A program made the translations under genes and the position numbers. A stretch of DNA of 64,000 nt from Coriolopsis trogii. Taxonomy: Eukaryota > Basidiomycota > Agaricomycetes > Polyporales > Polyporaceae. This document shows, in pieces, positions 11,501 through 26,500 of this stretch (position 1 is the first letter of the stretch; every line of letters begins with the position of its first letter). The notes beneath the pieces are model-generated. The model made no database searches. It was not told the DNA's origin and worked only from the letters and a program-made list of their open reading frames with translations. The stretch lies in contig JAHYIO010000039.1 in assembly GCA_020543525.1 (NCBI GenBank), positions 1,240,001 to 1,304,000 of the forward strand, written 5' to 3'.

Positions 11501-14500
11501 CGCTCCTGATGGCGCTCCTCGGCGAGCTGACGACGTTGGAGGGCAAGATCATCATGTCGAAGAACCCGTCCAAAGTCGACGAGCACGGGCTCTCGCAGAC
11601 GATCTCGTACGCGGCGCAGTCGCCGTGGCTCCGGCACCAGAGCATCAAGGACAACATATTGTTTGGGTACCCGTACGACGAGCAGAGGTACAAGGCCGTC
11701 GTGGAGTGCTGTGCGTTGCAACCCGACCTGGATATGCTGGAGGATGGCGACGCGACGGAGATTGGGGCACGTGGAGTTAGTCTGTCCGGTGGGCAGAAAG
11801 CTCGGTGAGTCATGCATAGGTTAATGTATGCATTCCTGTAGCTCATTTGTGTTGGTAGTGTTGCTCTGGCACGAGCGGTGTATGCGCCAACCAAGTACGT
11901 TCTGCTGGACGACCCTCTGAGCGCTGTCGACAGTCACACGGCGCGGTTCCTATTCGAGAAGCTTTTGCGCGGACCGCTCTTGGCGAATCGCACTGTGGTA
12001 CGTTCTTTGTAGGCTTGCCGGTGATAAGAAGCGCCCTCTCACCTCGTTCGCAGATCCTAGTCACCCATCACGTCGAACTCGTCCTCCCTGGCGCACATTA
12101 CGTCGTGCGTATGCTGGACGGTCGGATCGATACCCAGGGTACTGTGAAGGACTTGCGTGCGAGTGGTGTGCTTGATGATATCGCACAAGTCGAGGAGATC
12201 GAAGCTCACAAGGAGGAGCAGGCGGTCGAGGCCATTAAGGAGGAGAACCCGAACGCGGAGATTGATGCGGAGGCTGGTGGAGTTGAGCCTGCTGCCGTGA
12301 AGGACAAGAAGAAACCACGGAAGCTCATTGAAGACGAGCATCGTGAAACTGGGAGTGTCAAGTGGCGCATTTATAACACGTACTTGAAGGCATCGTAAGT
12401 GCTTCCGTGTTCCTGTCGGGTCGCAATGTGGACGGCCCAATACTGACGCGACGCAGGTCGTACTGGACGTGGGGTATACTCTTCTTCCTCATCATTTTCG
12501 CCCAAGTCTTGGGTATTGGTGAGAAGCTTTGGATTAAGGTCAGCATTAGCGAGCAAACCCTCTGTTCTCTGACATCTGACATTATTGATTAGATTTGGGG
12601 TGAAGCATATGGTGCAAGTGACAGCACTCCCCCTCCTTCGGCGCAGTTCATGTCCTCATACAACGCTTACGCGGAGCAGCAGCACGTTCTCGACCATGGC
12701 ATGGCGCACTTCCATCATACTACTATGGGACACAGTCCGAGCGTGCCCTTCACGACCAGGCAGATCATGTTCCCGCCTGCCCAGGAGCACCCTTACTTCT
12801 ACATCGGCATCTACGCTGCGATCTCGCTGGCGTCTGCTTTCGTCGGTATCATTGCTGTCATAACGCAGTACACCGGGGCGCTTCGGGCGTCCAGGATACT
12901 GTTCGACAGACTCCTGAAGACGGTGGTCCGTGCGACGATGAGGTGGCACGATGTGACCCCCCAGGGTCGTATGCTGAATCGCTTCAGCAAGGTGAGAATC
13001 TCGTGTCTTATCGTACTCGTCTCAATACTGATGTCGTATTCAGGATGTGGAGACGGTGGACTCATCCTTGTCGTCAACCCTTCAGCAGGTCAACCAGTCG
13101 CTCGCCCTGTTTGCGGTCTCTATGTTGACGGTTATGTACGTCGCTCGTTCGTCGTTCAACATATGCTGTCTCTGACGCTTCATATAGCTTCTTCTTCCCA
13201 CTCTTCGTCTTCCCCGCTATAGTCCTCGGATACTTCTACCGGCAGGCCGCCATCGCGTATCTAAACACTGGACGCGACATCCGTCGCATGGAGTCCAACA
13301 CACGCAGTCCCATCTTTGCGAACTTCAGCGAGCTGCTGGAGGGTATCGTTACCGTGCGCGCGTTCTCTGCGGAGGAGCGCTTCCTCGACGATTTGTACAA
13401 GAAGGTGGACCTGACTACGCAAATGTGGTATACGTTCTGGATGACGAACCGCTGGCTCCTCTTGACGTTTGATGCGCTCGGTGCCACGGGTATCCTTGCG
13501 ACGACGTTGTTTGCGCTGTCGGGATACGTGAAGGCTGGTCTGGCTGGCGTCTGCATCACGTCCGCGATGTCGTTTACGAACAGCGTATACTGGGCATGTC
13601 GCTTCTGGACTGCACTTGAACTAGATCTGAAGTCCGTGTCACTTTTCTCTCTTCTGGAGGACAACTGATCTGATACGTTCTTGACTGCAGCTCCGTCGAA
13701 CGCGTTGTAGAGTATCTTGACCTGCCGCAGGAGCCGCCCGCAATCATTGAGTCGAATCGCCCGCCTGCTTACTGGCCGTCCTCAACAAGCCAGAATCAAG
13801 ACTCGATGCTTGTGGTCGAGGACCTAACCATCAAGTACGCCCCAGATCTACCCGCTGTGCTCCGCGGCGTCTCGTTCTCGCTCAAGGCCAAGGAACGAGT
13901 TGGGTTGCTCGGGAGGACGGGTAGCGGCAAGTCGACGCTCGCTATGAGTATTCTGAGATTCGTGCGTATCATGATTTCTGCAATATTGTCGTATTCAATT
14001 GTTGACTTTCTTGTGCGTGCAGGTGGACCCGGCTGGTGGTAAAATCTTCATTGACGGGATCGATATCTGTAGTATTGGCTTGCATGACCTGCGCTCGCGC
14101 ATTGTAAGCACACCCCGTATGATAAGTGAAGGCCACCACATCACTGACCCTTCACACAGACTTTCATTCCACAAGACGCCACACTCTTCTCGGGTACACT
14201 ACGAGATAACCTTGACCCCTTCGGTGAGCATATATATGATCCCACTTGTTTTTCCGTGTTCACGATGACTTCTGCAGGCGAGCATACCGATGCAGAGTGC
14301 ATTGACGTGTTGGAACGGGTACAAATGCTCACAGACAGCCAAGCGGCCTCCCAGCGCACCTCACGCGAAGCCTCCCGTGCTGCGTCCCGCGCGGGCTCAG
14401 TGCACGATAGCGAGCATGGTCGCGAGGCGACCATTGCCTCCATATCCACCTCCCCGACGGAGACCGAGGGCAAGACCGTCATCACGCTCGACACTCAGGT

Positions 14501-17500
14501 CTCTCCTGGCGGCACGAACTTCTCGCAGGGCCAGCGGCAGCTGATCGCGATGGCGCGCGCCCTGCTCCGGCGGAGCGCGATCATCGTCCTCGACGAGGCG
14601 ACGAGCAGTATTGACTTTGCGACGGACGCGAAGATCCAGGCGACGATCCGGGAGGAGTTTGGGGACTCCATGCTACTCACCGGTGCGTTCTCTTCTCCCC
14701 TCTGTCATGTGTATGTTTAGCTGACGGCGGTCGAATATGACAGTCGCCCACCGCCTGCGGACGGTCATCGACTACGATCGGCTGATCGTGCTTGACAAAG
14801 GCGAGCTGGCCGAGTTTGACACTCCGTTGAACCTGATCCAGAAGGAGGACGGGATATTCAGGAGCATGTGCCTGAAGAGCGGCACGTTTGCCGAGCTCGA
14901 GGCCGCCGCGAAGGCCAAGGCAGAGCGTGATGCGCGTGTGTCTTCGTCCTGACTGGTAAGTAGCGTAGACGTATGGTAGCGACCAGCTGCAAGTCCTTTT
15001 GTACTGTCGATGTGTTGTGTGTTTTTCTTGGTGCCGTAATTTATCGTCGTCCGCTGTGGGCCGTTTCACTGGTGTTGTCCTTAGGCAGTCCCGCCAGGAT
15101 CATTTAGCATTCACGAGCTGCGCCGCTTCCGAACGACTAATCGCAGTTTCTACCTTAGTAGTACCTAGGCAGTCACGGTTCACCCCCGGCTATCGCAGTA
15201 GGAGGTCCTTCATGTGAACATATCCTACGCAGAGAGATTATCCGGGATGATCCCCAGACCTGATACCTTGGTTACACACCTGCGAAGTATAGAAGGACTA
15301 TAATCCACTTTCCATTTCGTGTGGCTAATCGGATATCTCTGAGAGGCGAGTGATAGTGATGCTGAAACTACTCCGAGAGCCGTCTCTTCAAGTTGCTCCT
15401 CCTAGCGCAGTGGTTCATGGGCATCCGACGCAGGATGCATCCATGACAGCGGACGCCACCGTAAGGGATGTCATCTACGTGAGAGTCGTGAAGATGTTCG
15501 TATAGAACGTTGTACGCATACACTACCGTTTCGTTGAAACGAGGGGTGATAGAGAGAGGTCAGGATGGTCCGCCGGGGGGGGGGGGGTATTCGTGTTGTG
15601 CCATGTGCTGCCGGAGATGAAATCGGGAATTGATCGACCGTCCTTTGTGTCGATAGATATAAGTGGGGATTGGACGCCAGTCATAGCACAGGAACGGGAG
15701 ATATCCGTCACGTTCTTCGTCAATTCTACGAGTCACAGCCTGCGCGGCTGCGATGAATGTGAAGTGGAGACAGCCAAAGGACAAGAGAGATAGTGGACTG
15801 CATATGTGGAAGTATCTGAGGCAAGTGAGTGGGGCGACGTCCGTGCTGACATTGGTTCGACATTCGGCTACTGCGGATGTTTACTGCCCGTGCCTGCATC
15901 TGTTGGGAGGAAACGGAAGGCATGAGCATACGACGAGCTATGTCCAAATGCAAGCAACTTATGCGTATGCGTGACCTGTGCATCGTTGTAAGCTGTCTTT
16001 GTTTGCGTCTCCGTGTATCGGTACTTCAATAACTGCCGACAGTTCAACGTACACAGAATCGAGCTGATGACAAGCTGATATGGTCACTACATCATGAGGA
16101 GGAAACGAGCGGACTTGGTTTATGATAGCTGGAGAGCAACACAAGCACCACGTGTCTCGCGACACACGCTGAGCATACATGTCAATGGATGCAGTGAAGT
16201 CCAAACACACATGCCAAACCTCGATTTCTCCTGAACCAAGCGGGAGACACGCACAGACCATGTAGTTGCCGGATTGATGCTCCAGAGCTGCCCCTCTAAT
16301 CCTCCGTTCGGGGGCGCGGCGCATTTGTGAACTTCACGTGGCGGTAGCACACCCAAACATGGTAACATTAGATCTGGTTTCACAGGCATGTCAGTCTCAG
16401 TTCGTCGTACTGGTACTTACTACGGGCGATGACTGTGTCTGGCGCATCCTATGCGACGTCACTTGCAGTCTTGGCACTTTGTGGGCTGAGCTGTTCGACA
16501 TGACAAACCAACATCAGCCTCAGATGCTCATCGCATGCGTATGCCCCTTGTCATATTGTCAAAGCAACCCAGCAGCCGAGGCTGTGATGCTGGTAGGGCT
16601 CAACATCAGCCACACGTATGCGCACAGTTTGATGATACAAGATGTGAGTCCTTGTGAACAGTGCAGATGCAGTGTACATGCCTAGAGATGTGCCCATAGT
16701 CCAGCATAGGAAAGCCTCCTCTCTCGCCTTATGGACGCCCTACTCGTCTTCGGAGTCCGCGTCACGTTCCCGGCGACGCGGGCGGCGCGGTGGGGAAGGA
16801 ATCACGACAGCGTCCATCCACATTGTCCTCGAGGCACCATGACTTCCGTGCGTACCTCTCGAGACGGAGTCACCCGCCCGAGCCTGACTTGCCCCCTCCA
16901 TCCTGCCTTCGCTCGGCCGACGATCCCGCCGCGAGCCCGATGCGGATGCAGACGCACCTTCCGCATCGTCTCCACGATCAGCTGCGACACGCGGGCCTGA
17001 AGAAAGACGCGCGTGCTTGCGGGACAAGGGAAGGTACACCCCGTCGAACCTCTGATCGGGGCGGGAGAGGGGATGCGGGTCGTTGGACAGCGGCGCGATG
17101 GACTTGTGCTCCTGCTCGAAGATGATCGCGTAGCTTGGGGGGGTTATCTTGAGCTTCTTCGCGGCTGGGGGACCTGCGTGTAGGTGGTGGGATCGCGAAC
17201 TGGAAGGGACAGGGATCTCGACGACCGGTCTCGCACGAGGTCGGGGGACGCGGTGTTCGAGCTCGGGGCTCTCATCGCGGATGCGCGTGGGGGCGAAGGA
17301 GTATGCGGGTGAATGTTCACGGTTTAGCGCGACCTGTTGTTCTTCGAGCTCTTGTGCGACGGCCTCGACTGCAGGGATTAGATGGGAAGGAGAGCGCAGT
17401 AGTCGACTCACGACCGTCCTCTTGAATGTCTTGCAAGATTTTCACCATTGCCTTTTTGCGAGACGAGTACTTGGACAAGCCGAGGTCGTCCAGCACGGCT

Positions 17501-20500
17501 CGTAGAGTGTCCGGCTGGAGTTTGGTCCATGGCATGTGTGACATGGTGATTTGTTGCGCGGATTGCGAGTAGAGAGAGAGAGAGAGGTCACTACACAGGC
17601 TCACCTCAACTGCCGCCGCACGCGTGCACGTGGACACCGGCTACGGCTACTATCATAGTCTATCATTGTTAGTGTTGCCGCGAGGCGAGGTGAGGCGAGG
17701 CGAGTCGTGCAACTCGATCAACTCGTCAGATCGAGTTCGATCGATGCGAGTTGCGAGTTGGCTCGCGAGTTGGTCCCCCAAGAGCTCTCTCGCTGATTCT
17801 GGCATCGCCCAATTTCGTCATGGGCGCCAACTCGGAGGGAGGGCGCTCAAAGGTCCGTGCTTCAACCAATCAGAAGCCATGATCAGCCACGGCGAGTCGC
17901 ACCGCGAGTTGCGAGTCGCTCGCCTCGCCCCACTCGCCCCACCGAGTTGCCCAACTCACATCGGAACTCGCGAGTTCAACTCGAACTCGCGGCAACACTA
18001 ATCATTGTCTTGATATCTTGATCTTGTCTTTGTACTACTACTACAGACTACTACACACCCGTACTGACTTGGCATTTTCGGACATTGACAACCGCCAATC
18101 ATGGGACAGAGACATCAAGTGTTTCTCATTGCCCGGGTTCGCCCCCATGGCACGCCACCGAACCACCCCGGTCAGCGACGCTGCATCGCCGCCATGCACA
18201 ATCATTGGTGCTTGGGGACTCTGCCCCTCCGTGCCATCAAGCGTCTCGTCGACCTCGTCAGCCAACCGGAGAACGCAGTCATCATTCGGGCAGAGCTCCG
18301 TGCCATCGATGGCAAGTATGGGGCCCATGGCAGTCGGCATCCCCCCATAGCTTTCATGTCATGTCCCTACACTGCGTCGTTGCTCATTGTCGCGTGGGAC
18401 ACCGACATCGAGCCAGGACATGTGTTCTACTCCGGGGGTTCCGATGTTCTGCAGGCTACCATCGGATGTTGGGACGAAGGTTGGTAACTTCCGCACATCG
18501 TCCGCAGTACTTGCTGATCATAACCTCTCAAATGTGTCAGACAACGACGACGGGATCTCTGTCTTGGACATCACAGATCCAGAAAAACCCGAGTATTGCT
18601 TCGCCACAAAGAGATCCGGCCTCACAGACGCAGAAGGTTATCTGGCGGGCTACTACGATCTCAACGAAGCGAAGGCCATCGTGTCAGATGGGACAAAGGA
18701 CTCGCAGGTCAAACCATCGGCCATTGAAGAAGCCAAATTACGCCTTCGATCCGTACGCGACCTCGACTCAGTGCCTCTGATCAACATCTACGCCCTTCGC
18801 GAGGCTTGGCCGTCCCAAGCACCCACTAGAGTACACCATGGCAGCTTCCGCCACATCAGCCCTAGCCCCACCCCTGATGCTTCTGCCTCACCGGTCAGCG
18901 CTGCAGAGGGCATACCGACTCTTGCCGATTTGACGTTCGATATTGCTGTAAAGCACTGCCTCGAGGCGGACAACGGGTCCACTCTCGAGAACTTCCTGTG
19001 GCTTCCTGGCAAGGCCGCACGCGCAAGAGCCATCCTCCGCGATGTCAAGCCATTCGGGCCCAGAGCCGTCCGACTACTCGCCGTTGTTATAACGGAGAGC
19101 ACAGAGACATCTGTTGACCTCTCCGAGTTCGGTCACCTCTCGGCAGCCCAGATCTCAGAGGTCCTCAGCGGCGTTGCCGATATCGAGTATCTGAACCTAT
19201 CTCATAACAAGCTACTATGTGCCGATGATGTGCCAGACGTCCTGGCTTCCGTACCGACCCTTCGTCGTCTCGTGCTCATGGACTGTCCCTCCATCGACGG
19301 CACCCGCCTTCTGGAGCTCGTTCGCACGCAGCCCGCTCGCTTCAAGTCCCTCGAGGGCATACTGCATCCCATCTTCCTCGACTTCTACAAGTCCGACTCG
19401 TACCTGAGCGCCTTCACCTATGTGGCGACTCAGTCAGAGATAGGCAGGAGAGCGCCAAGCTGTACATCCATTCCATTCTTCACCCCCGCCCAGGTAGTCC
19501 AAGCATTGGCCCTCCTTCTTCCGTCGAGGCTTGTGTCATACACCAAAGATGGGAGGTATCAGAGCGACTGTGGGACCCCTATCCAAGCGGGCACCCTGCG
19601 TCCTGGACAAACGTTCGGTACGCGTGCTGTCACAACCGTGCCCTGGGCTACACGGAGGATCCCTTGTGGGGGGGAGGAGCTTTGGACGTTCGTGATCTGT
19701 TACCCCCCGGATTCGGAGTACTGGATGAGTGGCCCTATAGACCGTTTGAAATGTTGGGCATTCGTCCACTTCGTTGCCCAAAAAGACGTCGCGCCTCCTC
19801 CGTCTGGCGACCAGCCCGCCGAAAATCAGTCATTGGCGGGCTCCGCGCCTGCTGCTACCAACCGGCCGCTTGTGTATTCAGGGACGATCTATGACCTGAA
19901 AGGGTTCCTAGAGTGCATGGAGCACGAAGGGCGGCCGATGCCTGCGCCGGAAGCGGTCAAGGGTCTGGAGGATATGCTGTATGCCGAGAACCCGGAGACG
20001 GGGAATGTCTACTGCCCGCTCATGACGCAGCCGGACCTGGAGATAGTCATGTCCTCTCTTCTCCGCTGATCTCTGAAGATAATGTGGCTGATTCGGTGTT
20101 GAACGCATGATATGCGAAGTTCAATGTGAAGTATATGATGTTGTATGTAAGAGTACTAGGATGTATCAGTACTATCGACCCCCTTGGCAGGCTTTATCGG
20201 TTCAGGCCGGGCCGGCCACAACAGAACGCCCAACAACTTTGACTTTCCCGACTCTCAGGGTCGCCATGTTGCCGCCATGTAGTAGTACCCTTCAACAGGT
20301 GCGGACGGAAACTTGAGGTGAGCAAGTGGCCCTGGAACTACGTTTGTTATGCGACGAGCTGAGATAAGTAGGTGACAAGCAAACAACACGTTGCCCTGCC
20401 CCCGAAAATGCCACATCGAAGTTGCGCTTCCACTTCACCGTCCAACGGACACCGAGCCTGAAAGTCAGCTTCCGAAGGAACTCCCTCGGAACTCTACGCC

Positions 20501-23500
20501 ATACATATATAACCATAATGCACATGGTATGTGAGTGTGATAGTGGGCTCTCCGGAGACGGAGTCGTAGTTGGGCATGCATGTCCGGATTCCGCAAAGAT
20601 CCGACATGTATGCTCAATTGCATAGCATCATACAGTGCCCCACTTTCGCTCTTCGGCTGCTGTAGTCCGAGCTCGCACCTCAGTACCTCACAATTTATAA
20701 ACTGATTGCGCTTGTTCTACGGATGTTCAGGTTGGCGATACATCAGCTGTCGCTATGTGTCTCGACGTTGCAGACAGGAACTCGGATGTGCGAGCCAAAT
20801 TCGTGGGGAACGTGCAGTGGCGCGTTGATCGCCATGCAGGAATGCGTCAGCCCGCGCAGCTTGCCTTCTGTATATTGCCCTTCGTATCCTCTCTGTTTCT
20901 TCCCATCAGTTTCAGGTATAAGTAGTCGCTCAACAACATCCGAAGCGGCCGAACGCAAAGCTAGCAAGATTGTAATATCTGGCGCCATATAATGACGTGT
21001 CGGTGTGTCGGATTGAGCAGTCAAATCTACGTTCACTCGTCTCAGCAATTTTGATGCGACTCGCTTTCTGCACTGTCCTCCTGCTCCCTGTCCACCTCTT
21101 TGCGTCGTTCGCTGCCGCGCGCTTCACCAATCGCACCATTGACGACCAGTTCGGAGACAGCGTCAGCGGCCTCCTGCCCGAGTACTATCCCGCGTGGATT
21201 CAAGGACCCACTTGTACGGGCTGCAAGGCCCAACCCGATCCAAATCGCGCGTTCAGTGGGACATGGCACGATATGACCTATCATCCCGAAGACATGAACA
21301 CCCTCTCTATCACCGCTCGCTTCAACGGGACCGCGGTGTATGTGTACAACATCCTCGCGAACTTCATCCCTTATACGACCACTTTCACGAACCTCACCTT
21401 CTCAATCGACGGAACGATGGTTGGGAGCTTCGCCCACGATCCGGATACCACCCCCCAGTATCAATACAATAGGCTTGTGTATCAGAACGAGAGTTTGGAT
21501 AACGAGGAGCACGTCTTGATCATTCAAATTGGCCCAGGAACGTCACCGTCATTGGCCTTGTTTGATTACATCGTCTACACGTCTGTAGAAGATGGAGAGG
21601 AGAAAAGTCCACCTCCAGCATTTACCCCCTATCCTTCGCAGGCAAGCACCTCCTCTACTTCTCTTGTCACATTATCTCATTTGAGCCAGTAGACATCCTC
21701 TCAATTGGGCATGTCATCGGATACCACAAACCCAGCAGCGTCATCTGCCACGATTTTATCTTCCGATTCTACGACAGCACTTTCAACGTCTTCCATGACC
21801 TCATCACTCTTTTTTAACTCCATACCGGAGTCCTCTCTTCTTACTTCCTCCACCTTTAGCACATACACTACCCTGTCGTCCTATTCAACTGCCTCAGAGT
21901 CCACCCGCTGGCAAAGTCCCGCCGCAGCCTCGGTACCACATCCCATCACACCATCCATAATAGTGGGCATCGTGATCGGAGCCGTCCTCATTGTGACCTC
22001 GGCCCTCTTAGTCGTCTTTATACACAGATACTCTCGACGACGCAGAGCTCGACGCCTCCAGCGCCGACTCCACACTGGACGCAGGGTCCCCGAGTCGCGA
22101 GCCTACACCTTGTTCTCTACGTCAACTCGAGCCAGACCATCACTCATACCCCCTGCGGCAATCTTTTCTCCCGTGTCCGCAGTACCGGCGTCGCTGTCTC
22201 TTGTGCCCCAGAGAGGCTCGGTGCAGCCCGAGAACAATGCGCCGCCGCCGAGGTCGATGGTTGATAACGCGGCGCTGCACGCCAAGTTGATCTCGGCGTT
22301 CCGAGGGGAGGTTCGCAGGCCCGACTCGGAGTCAGAAGCACGCACCAGTTAGGCTGCTATTACTAATACTATAAGATGTGCCTGGAGTGTACCGAACTAA
22401 TACTGAGTCCGGTTCGCGCATAGTGAGTTTACTGGAGTACTTGCCTCCGAGGTCGAGGACTGGGTGTCATCCGATCACCGGCTCCGCATGCACATGTTGT
22501 CTGCCTGGGATTCCGCGACCGACAGCGACTGACAGAATCGAGTACTCTCTGACTCTTCATCATTTGCATCATGTCCATCACCACTTGCTATATGGATCAC
22601 ACATAGTGAAGTTCTAGTTAGAATAACGACGTTGACGAGTTTGTGCACCTCTCTCACATCTTGCATCAATGCGCGTGTGCGGGCACGCCTGGTGGCTGCG
22701 TACACCCTCGAACGCATCAGGTCGTGAACGCGTGAACACGATGGAGACTCAGACTGGGGACGATGTGCCGTACACACACAGCCTCCCTCGGAGATTGACC
22801 AGACTTGTGTTCGGCCTCGTTGTTGCCTCGCTCCGGGGCATGGCCCCTTGTAAGTCGGACTATCACCGAAAGAGCCATCATACGTAGATAACGCAGATGA
22901 CGTACTGTATCACTCGAGCAGTGCCATCTCTCTCGGTTGCGGATCAATGGACATGAACGTTGTCACCACAGAGATCCCTGTACAGATCACGCGCACGCCA
23001 GGTGGTAGGAAAAAGATGAACTGGGCATAGAATTGCATAGGTGGGCATAGAAGGTGTGGGATGATACTGGTACATGCATATGTGTCGCGAGCGCGTCGTA
23101 TCTATATGCGTCTCGTCTTCTTTCCTCGTCGTCAAGACTGGGGTAATACAACAGGGTAATGCTACAACAACAGATCGTTTCGAAAGGATGGATACGAATA
23201 GAATAACTTACGAGCCCGCACGATCCGGAGCCGGCGGCACGTCTGCCTACAGTGTCCGAAGCGTGGGTCCCAAATACGAATATGCACAGCGGGGAAGCCG
23301 GGAGCCGAGATGATGGTGACGATGTGAATGACGATGAGGAACAATGAGTGAGAAGGGCGGAGAAGCAGAAGGGGGAGGGGGAGGGGGAGGGATGGTCGGA
23401 CAATCGACGATCGAGTAAGGTGGGAACAGAGAAGACAAAAAGCGAGGTCGCAATACCGGCCTGCGATCCTCACGTGAAGTGGTTCGCGATCTCCCTTCGG

Positions 23501-26500
23501 TGCGGGGACAGGATGGAGAGAGCGACGAAGGAACCAAAGAAGAACCCAGTGAGCAGCGCCGACGCTGTGCGGGTGTAGAACTCCAGCGAAGACTCGCCTT
23601 CCGGGGCACCCAGCAGCGAGCGAACGACAGAGGTAAGTGAGGGCTTTGCACTGCTCGTGCTCGCCTCTGGCTCATGCGTCGCTTCAGGGACGATGGGCGG
23701 AGGTGCAACCTCGGCAGTCTTGGACTCCTGAGTCGGGATTTCGATGAGCTCGGTGCATTTCTTCGTCTCTGAGCGCGGAGGAGGAGTTGGCAGAGGCGTA
23801 GGGAAGGCGACGGCCTCGATGGACTTCTGGTTGGGTAGCGGCAACGGCTTGTAGATGAAAGAGTCGAGGTTGACCATCGTATCATCCTCGTCGTCAACAG
23901 ACGCAGTCGAGGACACAGAGGGGATGGACATCGACCGGGACCGAGGGCCGGGACGCGCATGGAAGGAGCGCGCCAGATGTTCCAAGCCACCCACGATGTC
24001 CTGCATGCGCGTCGCGTCCGCGAGCGCCTGCGTGCGGCGTGCCTCGCGCGCTTCTTCACCCACGATGTGGATAAGACATCTGACCAGGTCCCTGATTTCA
24101 GGGTGCTCACGAACCCACCAGAGTCCAGGCCAGCGCGCAATGCCGAGCGCGAGCTCGCAAGCAGACGCCGTCGCGGTGGTGAAGTCGTCTGTCGCCATCC
24201 GATGGAACCACGGGCGAAGCATGGCGATCGCTAGTCGGACCGCTCCTGCTGTCGTGTCGCGCATCCGACGGTCGATGGGCATGCGGAGGAACCGCTCGGA
24301 CATTTCCTGGCAGAAGACGCGGTAGCTATACTTCTTGCGCTCGTAGTCCCAGCCCACGCGGCTTATCGGAGTCTCCTTTAAGTTCGACGGTTCGGGGTTG
24401 AGGAAGTACGACGGGAGCTTCGCGAGGATGTCCGTTAGAGGGATCGAGGCAAGGACAGCTGATCCGGGGATATAACCCCAGATAAGGACGTCTTGAGCTT
24501 CCAGAGCATACCGGTACCATTTCCAGTGGTCAGCGTGGCGGCTGCTCAGTCGATCGTCAATGTCTGCATGTAGAGGAGACAGAAGTATCTACGTACTCCT
24601 TCGGTGCACCCTGTCGTAGCAGCTCGACCGCTGTCACCGCCCGTCCGGACAGAGCCCTTGCGTCGATGACGGCGATTTGGACCGCATGCTTCATACCATG
24701 GTGATAGCGCCTCGTTGCTTCCCATATCGCCCAAGCGAAACTGAATGACGTGGAGACGTACGGGGAGTTCGCCCTTGTCGTCCAATCCATATGTCTCGAT
24801 ACATCGTCGTACGTGTACGTGGAGGGCGGTCGATAAGGGGAGACGCTCGATGCTCGGAACGCGGAGGAAGAGACGTTGTCGGCGAACGCCTGGCCCACAA
24901 AATACGGCTCGGTATTGTCGACAAAGGGTGAAGGCTCTTTGGGTGTGTGAACGCGGAAGAGGAATGGATTGCTCTCGATGACCTGTTCGAAACCGACATC
25001 GGGACCGAATCCGTATTGCGGGAGGGCGTTCCGCTCGAAGGAAGACGTCTCAGGAGCACTTGAAGGTACCTCGAAGTCGCCAGCACCCATGGTAGGGAAT
25101 GCGAGGAAAAGCGATGAAAAGGGTGAAGGAGTGAAGGGGTTGGGGAGTATCGGTGGAAAATCTCACCGGCCATCGAGCGATTGCTCACTTATATGAGGAC
25201 CTACCGTCCGGTGAGAACATGCTTCTACAATGTTGCGGAACGTGCGGGCTGGACACGCGTAGGCAACGAGGCCTGGATATGAACCCGGTGTGTCCGAAGC
25301 TAGAATTTGGGGTGGGCTTGAGAGGTTCCGGAGCAGAACGAGGCAATCGGATGAGCCCCGTGGTCGTGGAAAACCGCCCTATCAAGGACAGCCATGCGTC
25401 GTGCGGGCGTCCTTAGCCCAGCCTACGGCTAACCCTGGACGACCAGAGTGATGAGCTGGGCCATGTATGGCGGTGCGTCATACGAGCATGCCCGTCCTCG
25501 CACTCTGAGTGAGTAAGCTCATCGCACACCATGATATTGAGGTACCGTAGTATATAGCTCATGCGACGGTACGCGACGGGCTGGGACCCATCACGTACTG
25601 TCCACCTCTCCTCAGGCATCACAACAGTGAGTGCAACATTACCTTGCTGCAAGTCATCTCCGAATTTCGCGCTCTTGCTGCGGTGTGGAGGACGTGGAAC
25701 AGGTTATTCCTCGAAGTCGTGGTCGTGGTCCAAAATCAAGTCAAGCACACCCGCAAGCGCTCGTGAGGTCCGTCATCTCGGGGTCCTTCCCAGAGGCCTG
25801 GCCATGACCCCAACCACCGCTCCCCGGCCGTGGACCTCAAACACGTCACTGACTTGGAGGATTCACACAACCACTTCTACTCAATCGCAAACGCGCTGTG
25901 TTATGTATGTCGGGGTGTGTTGTCTCATAGCTATATCATAGCTATATGGTTGACATTTTGCTATGCTACGTATGAAGCTCAACGGGCCGGTACAACGCCC
26001 TTGCACTGACCTGGCAGATATCCGAGTCGTCGTCAACATATGCATGCTAGGCTGGCGCGCATCTCCAACTTCTCTCTCTCTTCTAGTAGTGCATATACAC
26101 CAATGATTAGCGACATGGCCTTTGAACACCTCTTCCCTTCATTGCCACCATCGTTCGAAAGCCTGGATACACCGTTTTAGATGAGTATCCCCAGGAGAAC
26201 ATATCAGAACGCTTCGAAGGCCTGAAGAGTCAGTCTAGAGATAGAGTAAGCCTTATCGTTTATTCAAGTGGACGGGATGCTGAGCGTCAGATTTCAAGAT
26301 CATGGTGCACTCGGCAACCTATGGGACGACCTCATCCTGCAGGATCTCATAAACGACGCCACGAGCATACATTTACCTGCCGCACGCTCTATAGCATGAC
26401 GCTCGAAACCCTACTAAAAGACGTAATGGTGTGGTCTGTGGTGTTGACATCAAGGTCCACCGCTTCATACTTGACGTCCGTACGCCATGACGGCTCCCGT